This document shows, in pieces, positions 34,354-44,105 of a DNA stretch of 64,000 nucleotides (positions are counted from its first letter, which is position 1; every line of letters starts with the position of its first letter). The DNA lies in contig OZ246975.1 in assembly GCA_965232485.1 (NCBI GenBank), positions 620,001 through 684,000 of the forward strand, in the 5' to 3' direction. This DNA comes from VXPQ01 sp965232485 (lineage in GTDB: Bacteria > Bacteroidota > Rhodothermia > Rhodothermales > VXPQ01). The notes under the pieces are model-generated. The model saw only the letters and a program-made list of their open reading frames with translations. It did no database searches and was not told the DNA's origin. Made by a program: the position numbers and the translations under genes.

Positions 34354-35364
34354 ATGCCGCCCGATACGCAGCATCCGCAGTTCTCCGAAACCCTTGAAGC
34401 GCTCCACGGCGCCTACGGCCGCCTTTGTTCGGAAGTCGAAAAGGTCATCGTGGGGCAAAGCGAGATTATCCTCCACCTGTTCACGGGGTTTCTGGCGCAG
34501 GGACACGTACTGCTTATCGGCGTGCCGGGTCTGGCGAAAACCTTGCTTATCCGGACGATTTCCCAGGCGACGAGCCTCAAATTTAGCCGCATCCAGTTTA
34601 CGCCGGACCTGATGCCGGGCGACATTACAGGGACGGAAATCATTGAAGAAGACGTCGCAACGGGCCGCCGATCGTTCAAGTTCGTGCGGGGACCCATCTT
34701 CGCCCATGTCGTGCTGGCAGACGAAATCAACAGAACGCCGCCGAAAACGCAAGCGGCGCTGCTGGAAGCCATGCAGGAACATCACGTAACCGCCGCCGGA
34801 GAAACCTTCCTGCTGGACGAACCTTTCTTTGTGCTGGCCACGCAGAACCCTATCGAACAGGAAGGCACCTATCCCCTGCCCGAAGCCCAACTGGACCGAT
34901 TCATGCTGAACCTGTGGCTTGATTATCCGACGTTCGAGGAAGAGGTGGACGTGGTTCGCAACACGACCAGCGCACGCGTCGCGGACGTACAGCCGGTCAT
35001 GCATGCCCGGGAAATTCGGGCGTTTCAACGCTTCATAAGGCAACTTCCCGTGGCCGACAATGTGATCGAATATGCGGTGCGGCTTGTCGGGCGGACGCGC
35101 CCCGGACGAGACGGCGCGCCGGATTTCGTTACGAAGTATCTCAACTACGGCGCCGGACCGAGGGCGTCGCAGTACCTCATCCTGGGCGCCAAGGCGCTTG
35201 CCGCGCTCGACGGGCGCCTGTCGCCCCTCGTGGACGATGTGCGCCGCATCGCGATCCCCGTGCTACGTCACCGGATCGTTACGAATTTCAATGCGGAAGC
35301 CGACGGCGTAACGCCCGTCGATATCATAGACCGGCTACTCGAGAACGAGGGCGCCGCGGCGTAA
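34354..35364 (+). CDS. moxR: MoxR-family AAA+ ATPase
   Basis: 336 residues from MPPDTQHPQFSET; an earlier in-frame ATG lies inside surA. Walker A is seen as GVPGLAKT, Walker B as HVVLADEINRTPPKTQAALLEAM, sensor 1 as FFVLATQNPIEQEGTYPLPEAQLDRF, and the lid domain follows. MoxR ATPases work with von Willebrand factor A proteins to mature or insert metal-bearing or membrane complexes; no VWA gene is seen before the convergent pgpH gene. The position directly behind the PPIase operon suggests a role in envelope biogenesis or stress. Confidence 0.93.
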   Translation: MPPDTQHPQFSETLEALHGAYGRLCSEVEKVIVGQSEIILHLFTGFLAQGHVLLIGVPGLAKTLLIRTISQATSLKFSRIQFTPDLMPGDITGTEIIEEDVATGRRSFKFVRGPIFAHVVLADEINRTPPKTQAALLEAMQEHHVTAAGETFLLDEPFFVLATQNPIEQEGTYPLPEAQLDRFMLNLWLDYPTFEEEVDVVRNTTSARVADVQPVMHAREIRAFQRFIRQLPVADNVIEYAVRLVGRTRPGRDGAPDFVTKYLNYGAGPRASQYLILGAKALAALDGRLSPLVDDVRRIAIPVLRHRIVTNFNAEADGVTPVDIIDRLLENEGAAA

Positions 35365-35403
35365 TCCCTCGTTCCCAAAACCCCGACTCGACGGCCAGGC
35401 GCC

Positions 35404-37824
35404 TCACCCCCCGTCCGGCAACGCGAGGTCTTCCTCGTCGGCGTCGTCTTCCGGCGCAAAATCCTCTGTTGGGGGAAGCGGAGGCGCGGATTCCTCTTCC
35501 TGGTCGGGATACCGGATCCGTATGTGGTGAATCCCAAGCAGTATCGACAAAAAGGTGCGCTTTATCCGGGACAAGTCGCGGAACGTCAAGTCCGTATCGT
35601 CCAACTGCCCGTCCGCAAGGCGGTCCGCCACAATCTCCTCGATAAGCGATTCCAGATGCCGGTGCGAAGGGTTTCTCAGGCTACGACTAGCCGCCTCCAC
35701 CGAATCGGCCAGCATCAGAATGCCCGTTTCTTTCGTATTGGGCCGCGTCCCCTGGTACCGGAACTCGAATTCAAGAATCTTCGGGGCTCCCTTCTTGCGC
35801 TGCCTCTGCGCCTGTTGGTAGAAAAATTCCATCCGGGAGGAGCCGTGATGCATGGCGATAAAATCCAGCACCCGGTTCGGTATATTGTACTCCCTGCATT
35901 TCTCGATGCCCTCCTTTACATGAGAAGCAATGATCAGGGCGCTCATGTGCGGCTTCAGATCGTCGTGCGGGTTCGCGCCCGAACGCTGATTCTCCACGAA
36001 ATAGTTCGGCTTGGCCATCTTGCCGATGTCGTGGTACAACGTCCCGACGCGCACCAGCAAGGTGTTCGCCCCGATCGCATCCGCCGCCGCTTCGGCAAGG
36101 TTGGCGACCTGAAGGGTATGATTGAACGTACCCGGAGCTTCCAGAGAAAGCTGCTTGAGAAGCGGGTTGTTCATGTCGGATAGTTCAACCAGCGTCAGAT
36201 CGGTGGTAATGCCGAAGGCGTGTTCCGCAATCCATAACAACGGATAGGCCAGCAACAGAAAAAAGGCGCTGATGCTTGCCGGAAGCATATCCGCAAAAAA
36301 CACTTGCCAGGGTTCTCCGTAAAGGATCGCCGTGGCCGAGAGCGCCACAAAATATCCGAGAAAAACCATGCCGGCGCTGATGAAAAATTGCCGTCGGTTG
36401 CGAATATCCCGCACGCTGAAAACCCCCAGCGCAGACGCCAGAAACGTCGCGAACGTAAATTCAAAATTGTAATGCAATAACTGCCCGCCCAGCAGCGCCA
36501 GCGTCAACGCCGCAAAAATGCCGACGCGCGAATCGAAAATCACCGTGACGAGCACGGGCACAATAGTTACCGGCACGATGTACATGCGCAAAGACTCGAC
36601 GCGAACCACGATGGCGAAAACGCCAACCACGATCACAAACAGCACGGCGAGCAGCAACAGGCTGCGTTTGTTGGTGAAAATGGGCCGCCGCAAAAGGTAC
36701 AAATACAGAAAAAAGAGAAAATAGGCGGCCAGAATAACGAGAAACTGTCCAAGCAGCACGCGCCACAGAATGTTCTCTCCGCCCCGCTCCTGCCATGCGC
36801 GCTCGTACGAAACAAGTTGCGCATATACATCCTCCGTGACGCGCCCGCCTTGCTCGACAATCGTTTCGCCCGCCGCAAACAGGCCCCGGACCGGGGAAAT
36901 GCGCTGTTCGAGGCGACGGAGTTCGCGGATGGTTTCCCCGCGCAAATAGATAAGCGAAGGCGTAAAAATCGCCCGGAAAAAAGCGCCGCCCATAAGGACC
37001 GTCAAACTGTCTTCCTGTTGCCGGAAGCGGTCTTCGGCGAACGCATACGCCTCGTCGAGGCCGTAGGTGTTGTCCCGGTCCCGAACCGTTTCGGTCCGGT
37101 TTGCTTCGTCCCGAATCACGATCCGGTCGGACAGGATGCTGTCCCGCGGAACATCCGTCACGCCCACTACAAGGAGTTGGGAGGCAATGCCCCAGGCCTC
37201 ATTCAGCAAGTGCGTATCCGGGTGGCCCCCAGCCGCTTCGGATACGACAGAGGAAGAAGCGCCTGCCGGCAGTCCGGACATCCAGTCCGCATGGAGGTCG
37301 GCCAGCACACGCCACTGTTCCTCCGTGATAGCGAGACGAGCCCTCCGGCGCAAATCCAGGTATTGAAGCGAGTCGGCGTCGGCTTCCGCCGTCTCGCCCG
37401 CAAGGCGATGGACGCGATACGCCCGCCATGCCGCGAACACCTCGTCCAGATGCCGGATCAAGGTGTCCCGGTGGGCCTCCATAACCCGTTGCGCATCGGG
37501 CGCTACGCGAAAATAAGGCGGCGTATTCTCGCGCAACGCAACCCGCTCCGCTTCCAGTTCCTCCTCCGACTTGTAGATGGGAAAATCGAAGGAGGCCACC
37601 AGCGCCTCCGCATGCCATTCGTCGCCAACCTCCACGGTATACTGATACACATTGTTCCTCGGGAAGGCGGCGAGCGTCAGCAAAACGAGCGCAAGCAACA
37701 CGCCGCCAGCGTACAACCACCTGACTTGTCCCGCCGCCCCCTCGCCCGCCAAACCCTTTTCGAGTCGGGTCCCCACGGGGCGAGGCTTCCTCTTCCAGAG
37801 ACCAGCGTCGCGCAAGCGTTTCAT
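35404..37824 (-). CDS. pgpH: 7TM-HD family c-di-AMP phosphodiesterase
   Basis: About 806 residues from MKRLRDAGLWKRKPRP; an ATG at 37899 would add 25 residues. Order: N-terminal helix, a large extracytoplasmic 7TMR-HDED domain (to about 420), seven hydrophobic helices (about 430-640), then the cytoplasmic HD domain with VRVGTLYHDIGKMAKPNYF, NPHDDLKPHMSALIIASHV and DFIAMHHGSSRMEFFY. The HD/HH residues bind metal and hydrolyse c-di-AMP in Listeria PgpH. The HD ends LSILLGIHHIRIRYP followed by an acidic tail. It would tune osmotic and cell-wall homeostasis through c-di-AMP levels. Confidence 0.93.
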   Translation of the reverse strand: MKRLRDAGLWKRKPRPVGTRLEKGLAGEGAAGQVRWLYAGGVLLALVLLTLAAFPRNNVYQYTVEVGDEWHAEALVASFDFPIYKSEEELEAERVALRENTPPYFRVAPDAQRVMEAHRDTLIRHLDEVFAAWRAYRVHRLAGETAEADADSLQYLDLRRRARLAITEEQWRVLADLHADWMSGLPAGASSSVVSEAAGGHPDTHLLNEAWGIASQLLVVGVTDVPRDSILSDRIVIRDEANRTETVRDRDNTYGLDEAYAFAEDRFRQQEDSLTVLMGGAFFRAIFTPSLIYLRGETIRELRRLEQRISPVRGLFAAGETIVEQGGRVTEDVYAQLVSYERAWQERGGENILWRVLLGQFLVILAAYFLFFLYLYLLRRPIFTNKRSLLLLAVLFVIVVGVFAIVVRVESLRMYIVPVTIVPVLVTVIFDSRVGIFAALTLALLGGQLLHYNFEFTFATFLASALGVFSVRDIRNRRQFFISAGMVFLGYFVALSATAILYGEPWQVFFADMLPASISAFFLLLAYPLLWIAEHAFGITTDLTLVELSDMNNPLLKQLSLEAPGTFNHTLQVANLAEAAADAIGANTLLVRVGTLYHDIGKMAKPNYFVENQRSGANPHDDLKPHMSALIIASHVKEGIEKCREYNIPNRVLDFIAMHHGSSRMEFFYQQAQRQRKKGAPKILEFEFRYQGTRPNTKETGILMLADSVEAASRSLRNPSHRHLESLIEEIVADRLADGQLDDTDLTFRDLSRIKRTFLSILLGIHHIRIRYPDQEEESAPPLPPTEDFAPEDDADEEDLALPDGG

Positions 37825-37916
37825 AGGAAACCGTCCGGGGTAGATTCGCAACAGATAGGTTCTGCGCCGCCCGGTCCGGGCAAACGCACGCTCGGACATG
37901 CAGACCGACTATCCAG

Positions 37917-39446
37917 TTATTTATGCCGCAAGGAAAGGAGGGATCCCAAAATGAGGCAAAGACCCGCTCCGATCGCCGTATACCAGGGCCAGGCTATGGC
38001 GCGGAGCCCCTCCCGGGCCACCACCGCATCGCCAGGCATGAACGAAACGAGCCATCCCGTCTCCGGGTGAAGCCAAACGGAAAAAATCACCCAGGCCATG
38101 GCCAGGACCGTGACGACAAACGAAAGCGCCGCATCCGTCTGGTTCGACGCCTTGTTGCATAGGCCCAGCAGGAAAACCCCCAGCAATCCGCCGTACGTAA
38201 ACGAAGCGATGGCCAACCCGAGTTCGACGACCGGATTGTCCCGATTCTCGAAAAGCGCGGCGAAGAAAATAAATGCAAGGCCCCAGAAAACGGTGAACAG
38301 CCGGGATACGAACAGGGCGCGATCCGGCGGCGTAGCCTTGCCCCGAATGCGCTCGAACAAATCGAACATGGAGGACGAAGCGAGGGAATTGAGCGATGAC
38401 GACAGCGTGCTCATGGCCGCCGCCACAATCCCGGCCAACAGCAATCCGGACAGGCCTTGAGGCAGTCCTTCAATAATAAATTTCGGAAAAATCTCGTCGG
38501 CCCTCGAAAGGCCCAGGTCCGCTACGGAGACTCCCCCATAGTAGCTCCAGAGCAGCAATCCCACCAGCAGAAACAGCGCGAACTGGAAGAAAACCACCAC
38601 GGCGGACCCGATCAGCGCCTTCTTGCTGTCCCCCGCGTTCCGACATGCGAGCAGGCGCTGTACGATCAGTTGATCCGTACCGTGCGAGGCCATGGAAAAC
38701 ACCGCCCCGCCCGCCAAAGCCGTCACAAAAACGTAGGGGGACGTGATCCAGGTCGAGAGCGCCTCCCCTGCGGCGAAGCGAAACACTTGCGTCTTGCCGG
38801 CTTCGGCCGCCTGCGCCCACCAGCCGTCGGGGACTTGTCCGTACAGCACGATCACCGCCGCCGCCGCGCCGCCAAGATATACCGCCATCTGCACGACATC
38901 CATCCATACGACAGCCTTGATGCCTCCAATAAGGGTATAGGCAATGGTCAGGAGAGAAATCGCCGCAATAATCGCCGCGTAGGATATGTCCAGACCCGCT
39001 GTCGCCGCAATGACTTTCAGGGGAATGGCCGTGGCGAAGAGGCGCACGCCGTCCGCAAGCAGGCGCGTGAGGAGAAACGCAGCCGAAGCCGTGCTCCGCA
39101 TCACATCCCCGTACCGCTGTCCAAGCCAGGCGTAGGCCGTGGTCAATTCCCCCTGAAAATATTTCGGAAGAAAAAAGATCGAAACGGCTATTCTGCCGAG
39201 CAGGTAACCGAAGGTCAGTTGCAGAAACGTAAGGCTGCCGCCGTACGCCACCGCCGGAACGCCAATTACGGTCAACGTACTCGTTTCGGTAGCCACCACC
39301 GAAAAACAGACCGCCCACCAGGGCAAATCCCGGTTCCCCAGAAAATAATCCGCGGCGCTTTTTTGCCGTCCTCCGGCCTTGACGCCAAACGCAACGACGC
39401 CGGCGAGATACAAAACGATCACTACGTAATCAAACAGGGTAAGCAT
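37917..39446 (-). CDS. Sodium:solute symporter (SSS family)
   Basis: 509 residues, about 13 hydrophobic helices. SSS features: FDYVVIVLYLAGVVAFG at the start, ETSTLTVIGVPAVAYGG, the signature-like region SMASHGTDQLIVQRLLACRN, and the helix pair GLLLAGIVAAAMSTLSSSLNSLAS, which holds the second sodium-binding Ser/Thr pair. It would take up a sugar, amino acid, carboxylate or similar solute driven by Na+. The substrate cannot be told from sequence. ligA begins 15 bp away on the same strand. Confidence 0.92.
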   Translation of the reverse strand: MLTLFDYVVIVLYLAGVVAFGVKAGGRQKSAADYFLGNRDLPWWAVCFSVVATETSTLTVIGVPAVAYGGSLTFLQLTFGYLLGRIAVSIFFLPKYFQGELTTAYAWLGQRYGDVMRSTASAAFLLTRLLADGVRLFATAIPLKVIAATAGLDISYAAIIAAISLLTIAYTLIGGIKAVVWMDVVQMAVYLGGAAAAVIVLYGQVPDGWWAQAAEAGKTQVFRFAAGEALSTWITSPYVFVTALAGGAVFSMASHGTDQLIVQRLLACRNAGDSKKALIGSAVVVFFQFALFLLVGLLLWSYYGGVSVADLGLSRADEIFPKFIIEGLPQGLSGLLLAGIVAAAMSTLSSSLNSLASSSMFDLFERIRGKATPPDRALFVSRLFTVFWGLAFIFFAALFENRDNPVVELGLAIASFTYGGLLGVFLLGLCNKASNQTDAALSFVVTVLAMAWVIFSVWLHPETGWLVSFMPGDAVVAREGLRAIAWPWYTAIGAGLCLILGSLLSLRHK

Positions 39447-39461
39447 CGAGGCATCCGTTTA

Positions 39462-41597
39462 TTATGCGTCCAGAAGGGCCTGGAACTGGGCTTCGTCGAG
39501 TACGGGAATCCCCAGTTCGGTCGCCCGCTGGAGTTTCGATCCGGCATTTTCGCCCGCCACGACATAGTCCGTATTCCGGCTCACGCTGCCGACGACGCGC
39601 CCCCCGGCTTGCCTGACGCGCTCCTGCGCCTCTTTTCTGGTCAGGGTCGGCAGCGCGCCGGTAAGCACGAACGTCTTGCCGCTCGCCTCGCCGCCGTCCT
39701 CCCCTTCCCGCGGCGCTTCCTCGGGCAAACGCTCCGTATTCACGCCAACCTCCCGCAAGCGGCGCACCAGATCCCGATTCGCCTCGACGGCAAACCAGCC
39801 CGCCACACTCTTCGCAATGACCTCCCCAACGCCATCGACCTGCTCAATCTCCTCTGCGGAAGCCTCGGCCAGGGCTTCGAGCGAAGCATATCGGGCCACC
39901 AGCAATTCCGCCGTGGCGCGGCCCACATGGCGGACGCCCAGCCCAAACAAAAGGCGGGCGAGGGGGCGCTTCCTGGACGCCTCGATGCCTGCGAGCACGT
40001 TCTCCGCCCGTTTTTCGGCGAAAAGCCAAAGGCCCAGCAGTCGTTCGGCGGACAGCGAATAAATATCCGCAAGACTGCTGACAAGCCCTTCCTCCACAAG
40101 CGTTACCGCCAGTTTCGAGCCCAACCATTCGATATCCATGGCGGCCCGGCTCGCAAAATGTTCTACGAGACGGATGAATTGCGCCGGACAATCAATGGAT
40201 ACGCAGTAGCTATCCACCTCGTCCTCGAACGTGTGCAGTTCGCTGCCGCACGCCGGACACTGCGCAGGCATTTCCCACGCCCGTTCCTTCCCCGAACGCG
40301 CTTCTTCGATGGGCTTCACGACCTGCGGAATGACATCTCCGGCGCGCTTTACGATCACCCGATCCCCTATCCGGATATCCCGGTCCCGAATGTAATCCGC
40401 ATTGTGCAGGGTGGCGCTTGACACGGTGACCCCCGCGACCTGCACCGGCTCAAGCACCGCTTCCGGCTTGATGACGCCCGTCCTCCCCACGCTCATCCGG
40501 ATATCGTTCAGCGTCGTAGTTTCTTCCTGGGCGGGAAACTTGCAGGCAACCGCCCAGCGAGGCGCATTCGATATGGAACCGAGCGCTTGCTGCCAGTCGA
40601 ACCGGTCTATCTTGACCACCAGTCCGTCGATCTCGTAGTCCAGCTCCTCGCGTTTGCGCAGCCATGCTTCGTAGAAAGATTCCACCTCCTCAATGGAATC
40701 CAGCAACGTAGTATGCTCGCTTACGGGAAAACCGTATTCCCGGAGCCGGGCGAGCGCTTCGCACTGCCCCTGCGGAGGCGGCTCCATCCCCTCTACCGGT
40801 CCCACGCCGTACGCCACGAACGACAAGGGCCGCGAGGCGGTAATCGACGAATCAAGCTGACGCACGCTCCCTGCGGCGGCATTCCGCGGGTTCGCATACA
40901 GTTTCTCGTCCGCACGGGCCGCCGCGGCGTTCAATCGTTCGAAATCCGTATTGCGGATGTAAATCTCCCCGCGCACTTCCATGCGCTCCGGCGCGGAATC
41001 CCCGGTCGGCGACGGAAGCACGGGGATGGACAAGGGGATCGACGAAATGGTGCGCACATTGGGCGTTACGTTCTCCCCCTCTGCGCCGTCGCCGCGCGTG
41101 GCCCCCAGCGCCAGTTTGCCTTTTTCATAGGTCAGCGCAACGGCAATGCCGTCCATCTTCGGCTCCACGCTCATGCGGGGGCGCAAGGCGTCCTCCCCGA
41201 ACTGGTTCTGGAGTCCACGCAAACACCGGTCGTACCAGGCTTTCAGCTCGCCGGTATCGAAGGCTTTTCCCAGGGACAGCATGGCGACCGGATGGCGAAC
41301 CCGTTCGAACCGATCCATCGGGGCGGAACCCGTGCGGTGCGTGGGCGAATCCGGGGTCGTCAACTCTGGATAGCGCGCTTCGATGTGCTCCAGCGCCCGG
41401 AAAAGCCGGTCGTACTCTCCGTCCGATACGACGGGGGCGTCCAGCGTATGGTACTGCCGGTCGTGGGCGTTAAGCAGCGGGCGCAACGCACGGGCAAGGT
41501 CCGCTGCTTCGTCCTGCGACAAGGCTTGCATATCGACCGACGCCAGGCGCGCCAAAACCTTGTGAGACGCATCGACAAGGTTCTTCATGGGGAGCAT
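39462..41597 (-). CDS. ligA: NAD-dependent DNA ligase
   Basis: 711 residues; ATG at 41588 (MKNLV) is an alternative. The adenylation domain has HDRQYHTLDAPVVSDGEYDRL and the catalytic Lys in KMDG (K147), followed by GATRGDGAEGENVTPN. Next come the OB fold with RAGDVIPQVV, a four-Cys zinc finger (CPACGSEL ... SYCVSIDCPAQF), the HhH region (FGLGVRHVGRATAELLV) and a C-terminal BRCT domain (about 635-711, GKTFVLTGALPTLTRKEA). It seals nicks in replication and repair using NAD+. All domains are present and intact. Confidence 0.97.
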   Translation of the reverse strand: MLPMKNLVDASHKVLARLASVDMQALSQDEAADLARALRPLLNAHDRQYHTLDAPVVSDGEYDRLFRALEHIEARYPELTTPDSPTHRTGSAPMDRFERVRHPVAMLSLGKAFDTGELKAWYDRCLRGLQNQFGEDALRPRMSVEPKMDGIAVALTYEKGKLALGATRGDGAEGENVTPNVRTISSIPLSIPVLPSPTGDSAPERMEVRGEIYIRNTDFERLNAAAARADEKLYANPRNAAAGSVRQLDSSITASRPLSFVAYGVGPVEGMEPPPQGQCEALARLREYGFPVSEHTTLLDSIEEVESFYEAWLRKREELDYEIDGLVVKIDRFDWQQALGSISNAPRWAVACKFPAQEETTTLNDIRMSVGRTGVIKPEAVLEPVQVAGVTVSSATLHNADYIRDRDIRIGDRVIVKRAGDVIPQVVKPIEEARSGKERAWEMPAQCPACGSELHTFEDEVDSYCVSIDCPAQFIRLVEHFASRAAMDIEWLGSKLAVTLVEEGLVSSLADIYSLSAERLLGLWLFAEKRAENVLAGIEASRKRPLARLLFGLGVRHVGRATAELLVARYASLEALAEASAEEIEQVDGVGEVIAKSVAGWFAVEANRDLVRRLREVGVNTERLPEEAPREGEDGGEASGKTFVLTGALPTLTRKEAQERVRQAGGRVVGSVSRNTDYVVAGENAGSKLQRATELGIPVLDEAQFQALLDA

Positions 41598-41619
41598 GGA
41601 AACGCCCGGCGCGCCGGAC

Positions 41620-42828
41620 CTATTGTGAAAGGGAAGAGGCCCAGGAGACCAGCGTAGCGCGCGTGAGGATTACGGAATCCTGGCCAGCAGGCCGCGATAA
41701 CGGATAGGCTACCCCTTCCACCTGCACCGTAACGCTATCGAGTTGCTGCTCCAGGATAATGCGATCCGCTATGCGGAACGTTTCCGCATCGCCCCGCTCG
41801 ATCCAGTGCGGGCGGCGCACGTCGTCATCCAACGTCACCCGAATCGGCGCCACGGAGCCTTTGTCCGCCACGACTGTAATCGCGAGCGTGTCGGGAAGGG
41901 GCAACCTGAACGCTCCGATCGCCTCGGTCGGCGCATGGACGGAAGAGGTCGGCGCAGCCGGAGAAGGAACAGCCTGATCCGCTTCGTCCGCGCTGGACAT
42001 CGCCCTCGCCAGATTCCAGATAACCAGCGCAACCACTACGAGAAGCAAGCCCATGAATACCCAACGGGCGTCCAGCCTGCCTTTCGACCCGGCGGACGCT
42101 TTTCGGCCTGCGGAACGGCCGTCCGCCAATGGGGCGGACGCGGAAGGCGCCAGAGCGGACGCGCCTTTGGACGAGGCAGCGGACGCAGGGGGTACTTTCG
42201 AGAGGGGTTTCAGGGGTTCTTCCCGCGGCCGCGCCATGGCCGCGGGTTCGTCGGATTTTTCGGAAGATTCCTCGGTCGGCAGTTCCGGATCGGCCTCGGT
42301 TGGCGCGGCGGCTTCCGACCCTGGCGCGGAGGCTTTCGACCCTGGCGCGGAGGCTTTCGACCCTGGCGCGGAGGCTTTCGACCCTGGCGCGGAGGCTTTC
42401 GACCCTGGCGCGGAGGCTTTCGACCCTGGCGCGGAGGCTTTCGGCCCTGGCGCGGAGGCTTTCGGCTCAGAGGCCTCGGGGGCGTCGCTGCTTGCTTGCG
42501 CTTCCTTTTCAGAAGGCGGTTCCCCGGACTTTTCCAGATATTCCCGGGCCAGCGAACCATCGTATTTGCCCTGCATGGCCCGTTCGAACGCATCCAGCGC
42601 CTCTTTCGCATCAATACCGAGACGCGTAGCGTACCCGCGCACAAAAACCCGGATGTAGACCCTGTTGAATTGGGGGTGATCGATCAGCGCATCGTGCTCG
42701 AAACGCTTGATCAAGTCGTACGCCATCCGTGTGGCTTCGTGTATATCCGTCAAGGAAACGCCGCGCGCCCTGCGGATGCTGCACAGGTCCCGGGCAAATT
42801 GTTTTCCGTGTTCGACTTCGCCAGACAT
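41620..42828 (-). CDS. RodZ-like HTH protein with KASAPGS repeats
   Basis: 402 residues. An N-terminal HTH_25 domain (FARDLCSIRRARGVSLTDIH ... RVYIRVFVRGYATRLGID) is like RodZ. A linker then carries seven copies of KASAPGS/P (about 120-168) and more Ser/Pro/Ala-rich sequence. One transmembrane helix near residue 270 (WVFMGLLLVVVALVIWNLA) is followed by a C-terminal domain that resembles DUF4115 of RodZ. RodZ couples MreB to cell-wall elongation in the inner membrane. Here mreB is not in the window, so the role is inferred from layout only. The repeat tract should vary in length between strains. Confidence 0.8.
   Translation of the reverse strand: MSGEVEHGKQFARDLCSIRRARGVSLTDIHEATRMAYDLIKRFEHDALIDHPQFNRVYIRVFVRGYATRLGIDAKEALDAFERAMQGKYDGSLAREYLEKSGEPPSEKEAQASSDAPEASEPKASAPGPKASAPGSKASAPGSKASAPGSKASAPGSKASAPGSKASAPGSEAAAPTEADPELPTEESSEKSDEPAAMARPREEPLKPLSKVPPASAASSKGASALAPSASAPLADGRSAGRKASAGSKGRLDARWVFMGLLLVVVALVIWNLARAMSSADEADQAVPSPAAPTSSVHAPTEAIGAFRLPLPDTLAITVVADKGSVAPIRVTLDDDVRRPHWIERGDAETFRIADRIILEQQLDSVTVQVEGVAYPLSRPAGQDSVILTRATLVSWASSLSQ
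42313..42466. repeat. 21-bp tandem repeat, seven copies, in coding sequence
   Basis: CCCTGGCGCGGAGGCTTTCGA (plus strand) repeats with a 21-bp period starting 42319, 42340, 42361, 42382, 42403, 42424 and 42445. It encodes KASAPGS in frame on the minus strand, so slippage would add or remove whole heptapeptides. Confidence 0.92.
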
Positions 42829-43358
42829 GAATGAAGGGTCGTTTCTAAAGGATACTTCTGATTACGCAAATGCGGTCGGCGACAATATCTGCCGCAGGGC
42901 AACCCCTCGCAGGCGTCGGGGAAATCGAAACGCCTCGCGGGGACTGCTATCCTCATTCGCAAAGATAAAAAAGCCGGAAGGCATGAAAAAGCGAAATCGG
43001 GGCCAAGGAGAGAAATTGTCCGGGAACGCCTAAGGCGAAGCGGCGGACTCGGCAGTCGCAAGCAAGGCGTCCAGGACATGCGCCAGCTCCCCGGCTCCAA
43101 TTCGTCAGGCGCTTCCTGCATGCCGCTCATGCGCAACTGATCGCCTCGAGCGTTCAAGGCGTCTTCCGTATCGCATGAAAGGCGGCGCTATGCGTTCTGA
43201 CCTGATTATCCGCTTCTGCCCTGCTCCGTCCAAAACTTCGCAACGACTTTCCTTGTCTGAATCTTCCCGGGGCGGAATGTTCCGGTCAGCGGATCCGCCT
43301 TTCGCCCTCCGCGTATGAAATTTGAGCGGGACGGTTTCGCCGCACCCCGCATCGCCAC
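42829..43358. other. Gene-free region upstream of tRNA-Lys with decayed sequence
   Basis: No intact gene is seen. An IS5-type end fragment is at 42848-42875. On the minus strand, about 43055-43150 reads like a C-terminus (RGDQLRMSGMQEAPDELEPG) that continues sensibly only after a one-base shift near 43095 (ELAHVLDALLATAESAASP then stop). It may be a frameshifted gene end. Confidence 0.45.
42848..42875. repeat. IS5-type end fragment (element F)
   Basis: AAAGGATACTTCTGATTACG followed by CAAATGC, in the leader of the RodZ-like gene, matches the left end of the MITE family. Confidence 0.5.
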
Positions 43359-43431
<73 letters not shown>

Positions 43432-43639
43432 CGCGACGCCTGCAATGACGCCGCGCAGGATGACCGGCCGGCCCTGCGCCTGTCTGCACGATGCTCCCCG
43501 GGCGCCAACGCCATTCCCGGGACGCTTTTTCTCAGTCGCGCGCTTCCGGCCCGGCGCCCGCCGTTCCCGGCGCAGCCCCTCCCTGCTCCCCCGCCGGGCC
43601 GGGGAACATCCCGCCGTCACGAGGGGCCTTCGCGCTCGT

Positions 43640-43978
43640 TTGATCGCTTGTCTTCCCGCCATCGTCGCATTGACAGGATGCGATTCGCAATTTACTTCAT
43701 CTGAGCGAAAGTATCAGTCATTCGAAAAAAGCGTATCCGGAACGCTTGACGAGAACGGTTACGCAGAAGTATCGCTTGAGGAAGCTCCCAGGCATAGCGT
43801 AGTCGTGTACTGTATGGTAAACGATCCGGAAGAAGAATCAGGCCAGAAAGAAGTTTCATGCGACCTGAAAGGAAAAACGGGCAACCTGATGACCATTATC
43901 AACGAAGGAAAGATCTACGCAAAAAGAGGTCACCAGGTAGACTATTTTTGGAACGATCCAACAAAATTCGCGGATTGA
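43640..43978 (+). CDS. Small predicted lipoprotein
   Basis: About 112 residues if translated from the TTG at 43640, which has AGGGG upstream. ATG codons at 43400 or 43445 would add an improbable Arg/Pro-rich leader overlapping the tRNA region. The lipobox is IVALTGC, with the lipid-bearing Cys followed by DSQ. The mature part has short beta-prone segments (GYAEVSLEEAPRHSVVVYCMV, SCDLKGKTGNLMTIINEGKIY) and two more Cys. Its function is unknown. Codon choice is more AT-rich than the surrounding chromosome and fits an island gene. Confidence 0.6.
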   Translation: MIACLPAIVALTGCDSQFTSSERKYQSFEKSVSGTLDENGYAEVSLEEAPRHSVVVYCMVNDPEEESGQKEVSCDLKGKTGNLMTIINEGKIYAKRGHQVDYFWNDPTKFAD

Positions 43979-44070
43979 ACACGCCGCAGAAATCTCGTGC
44001 TGGAGCATAAGGCGATTACAGGCGCCAAAGCAGGAACATGCTCCTGCAGGGCCATGCACGGCGAACAGAA

Positions 44071-44105
44071 GATCCCCGCGTTCTCCACAAGAGGGCGCGG
44101 GGATC
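44071..44105. terminator. Bidirectional hairpin terminator
   Basis: GATCCCCGCG and its exact complement CGCGGGGATC enclose a 15-nt loop, between two convergent genes. On the plus strand it is followed by AGTCGTTTTCG. It overlaps the last codon of the minus-strand gene by 2 bp. Confidence 0.65.

Noticed and set aside
38457..40421. 654-codon plus-strand frame
   Set aside because: Antisense to the symporter and ligA; no recognisable domain.
42707..43033. Small plus-strand gene near the RodZ start
   Set aside because: Overlaps the start of the RodZ-like gene antisense; its translation is basic and unstructured.
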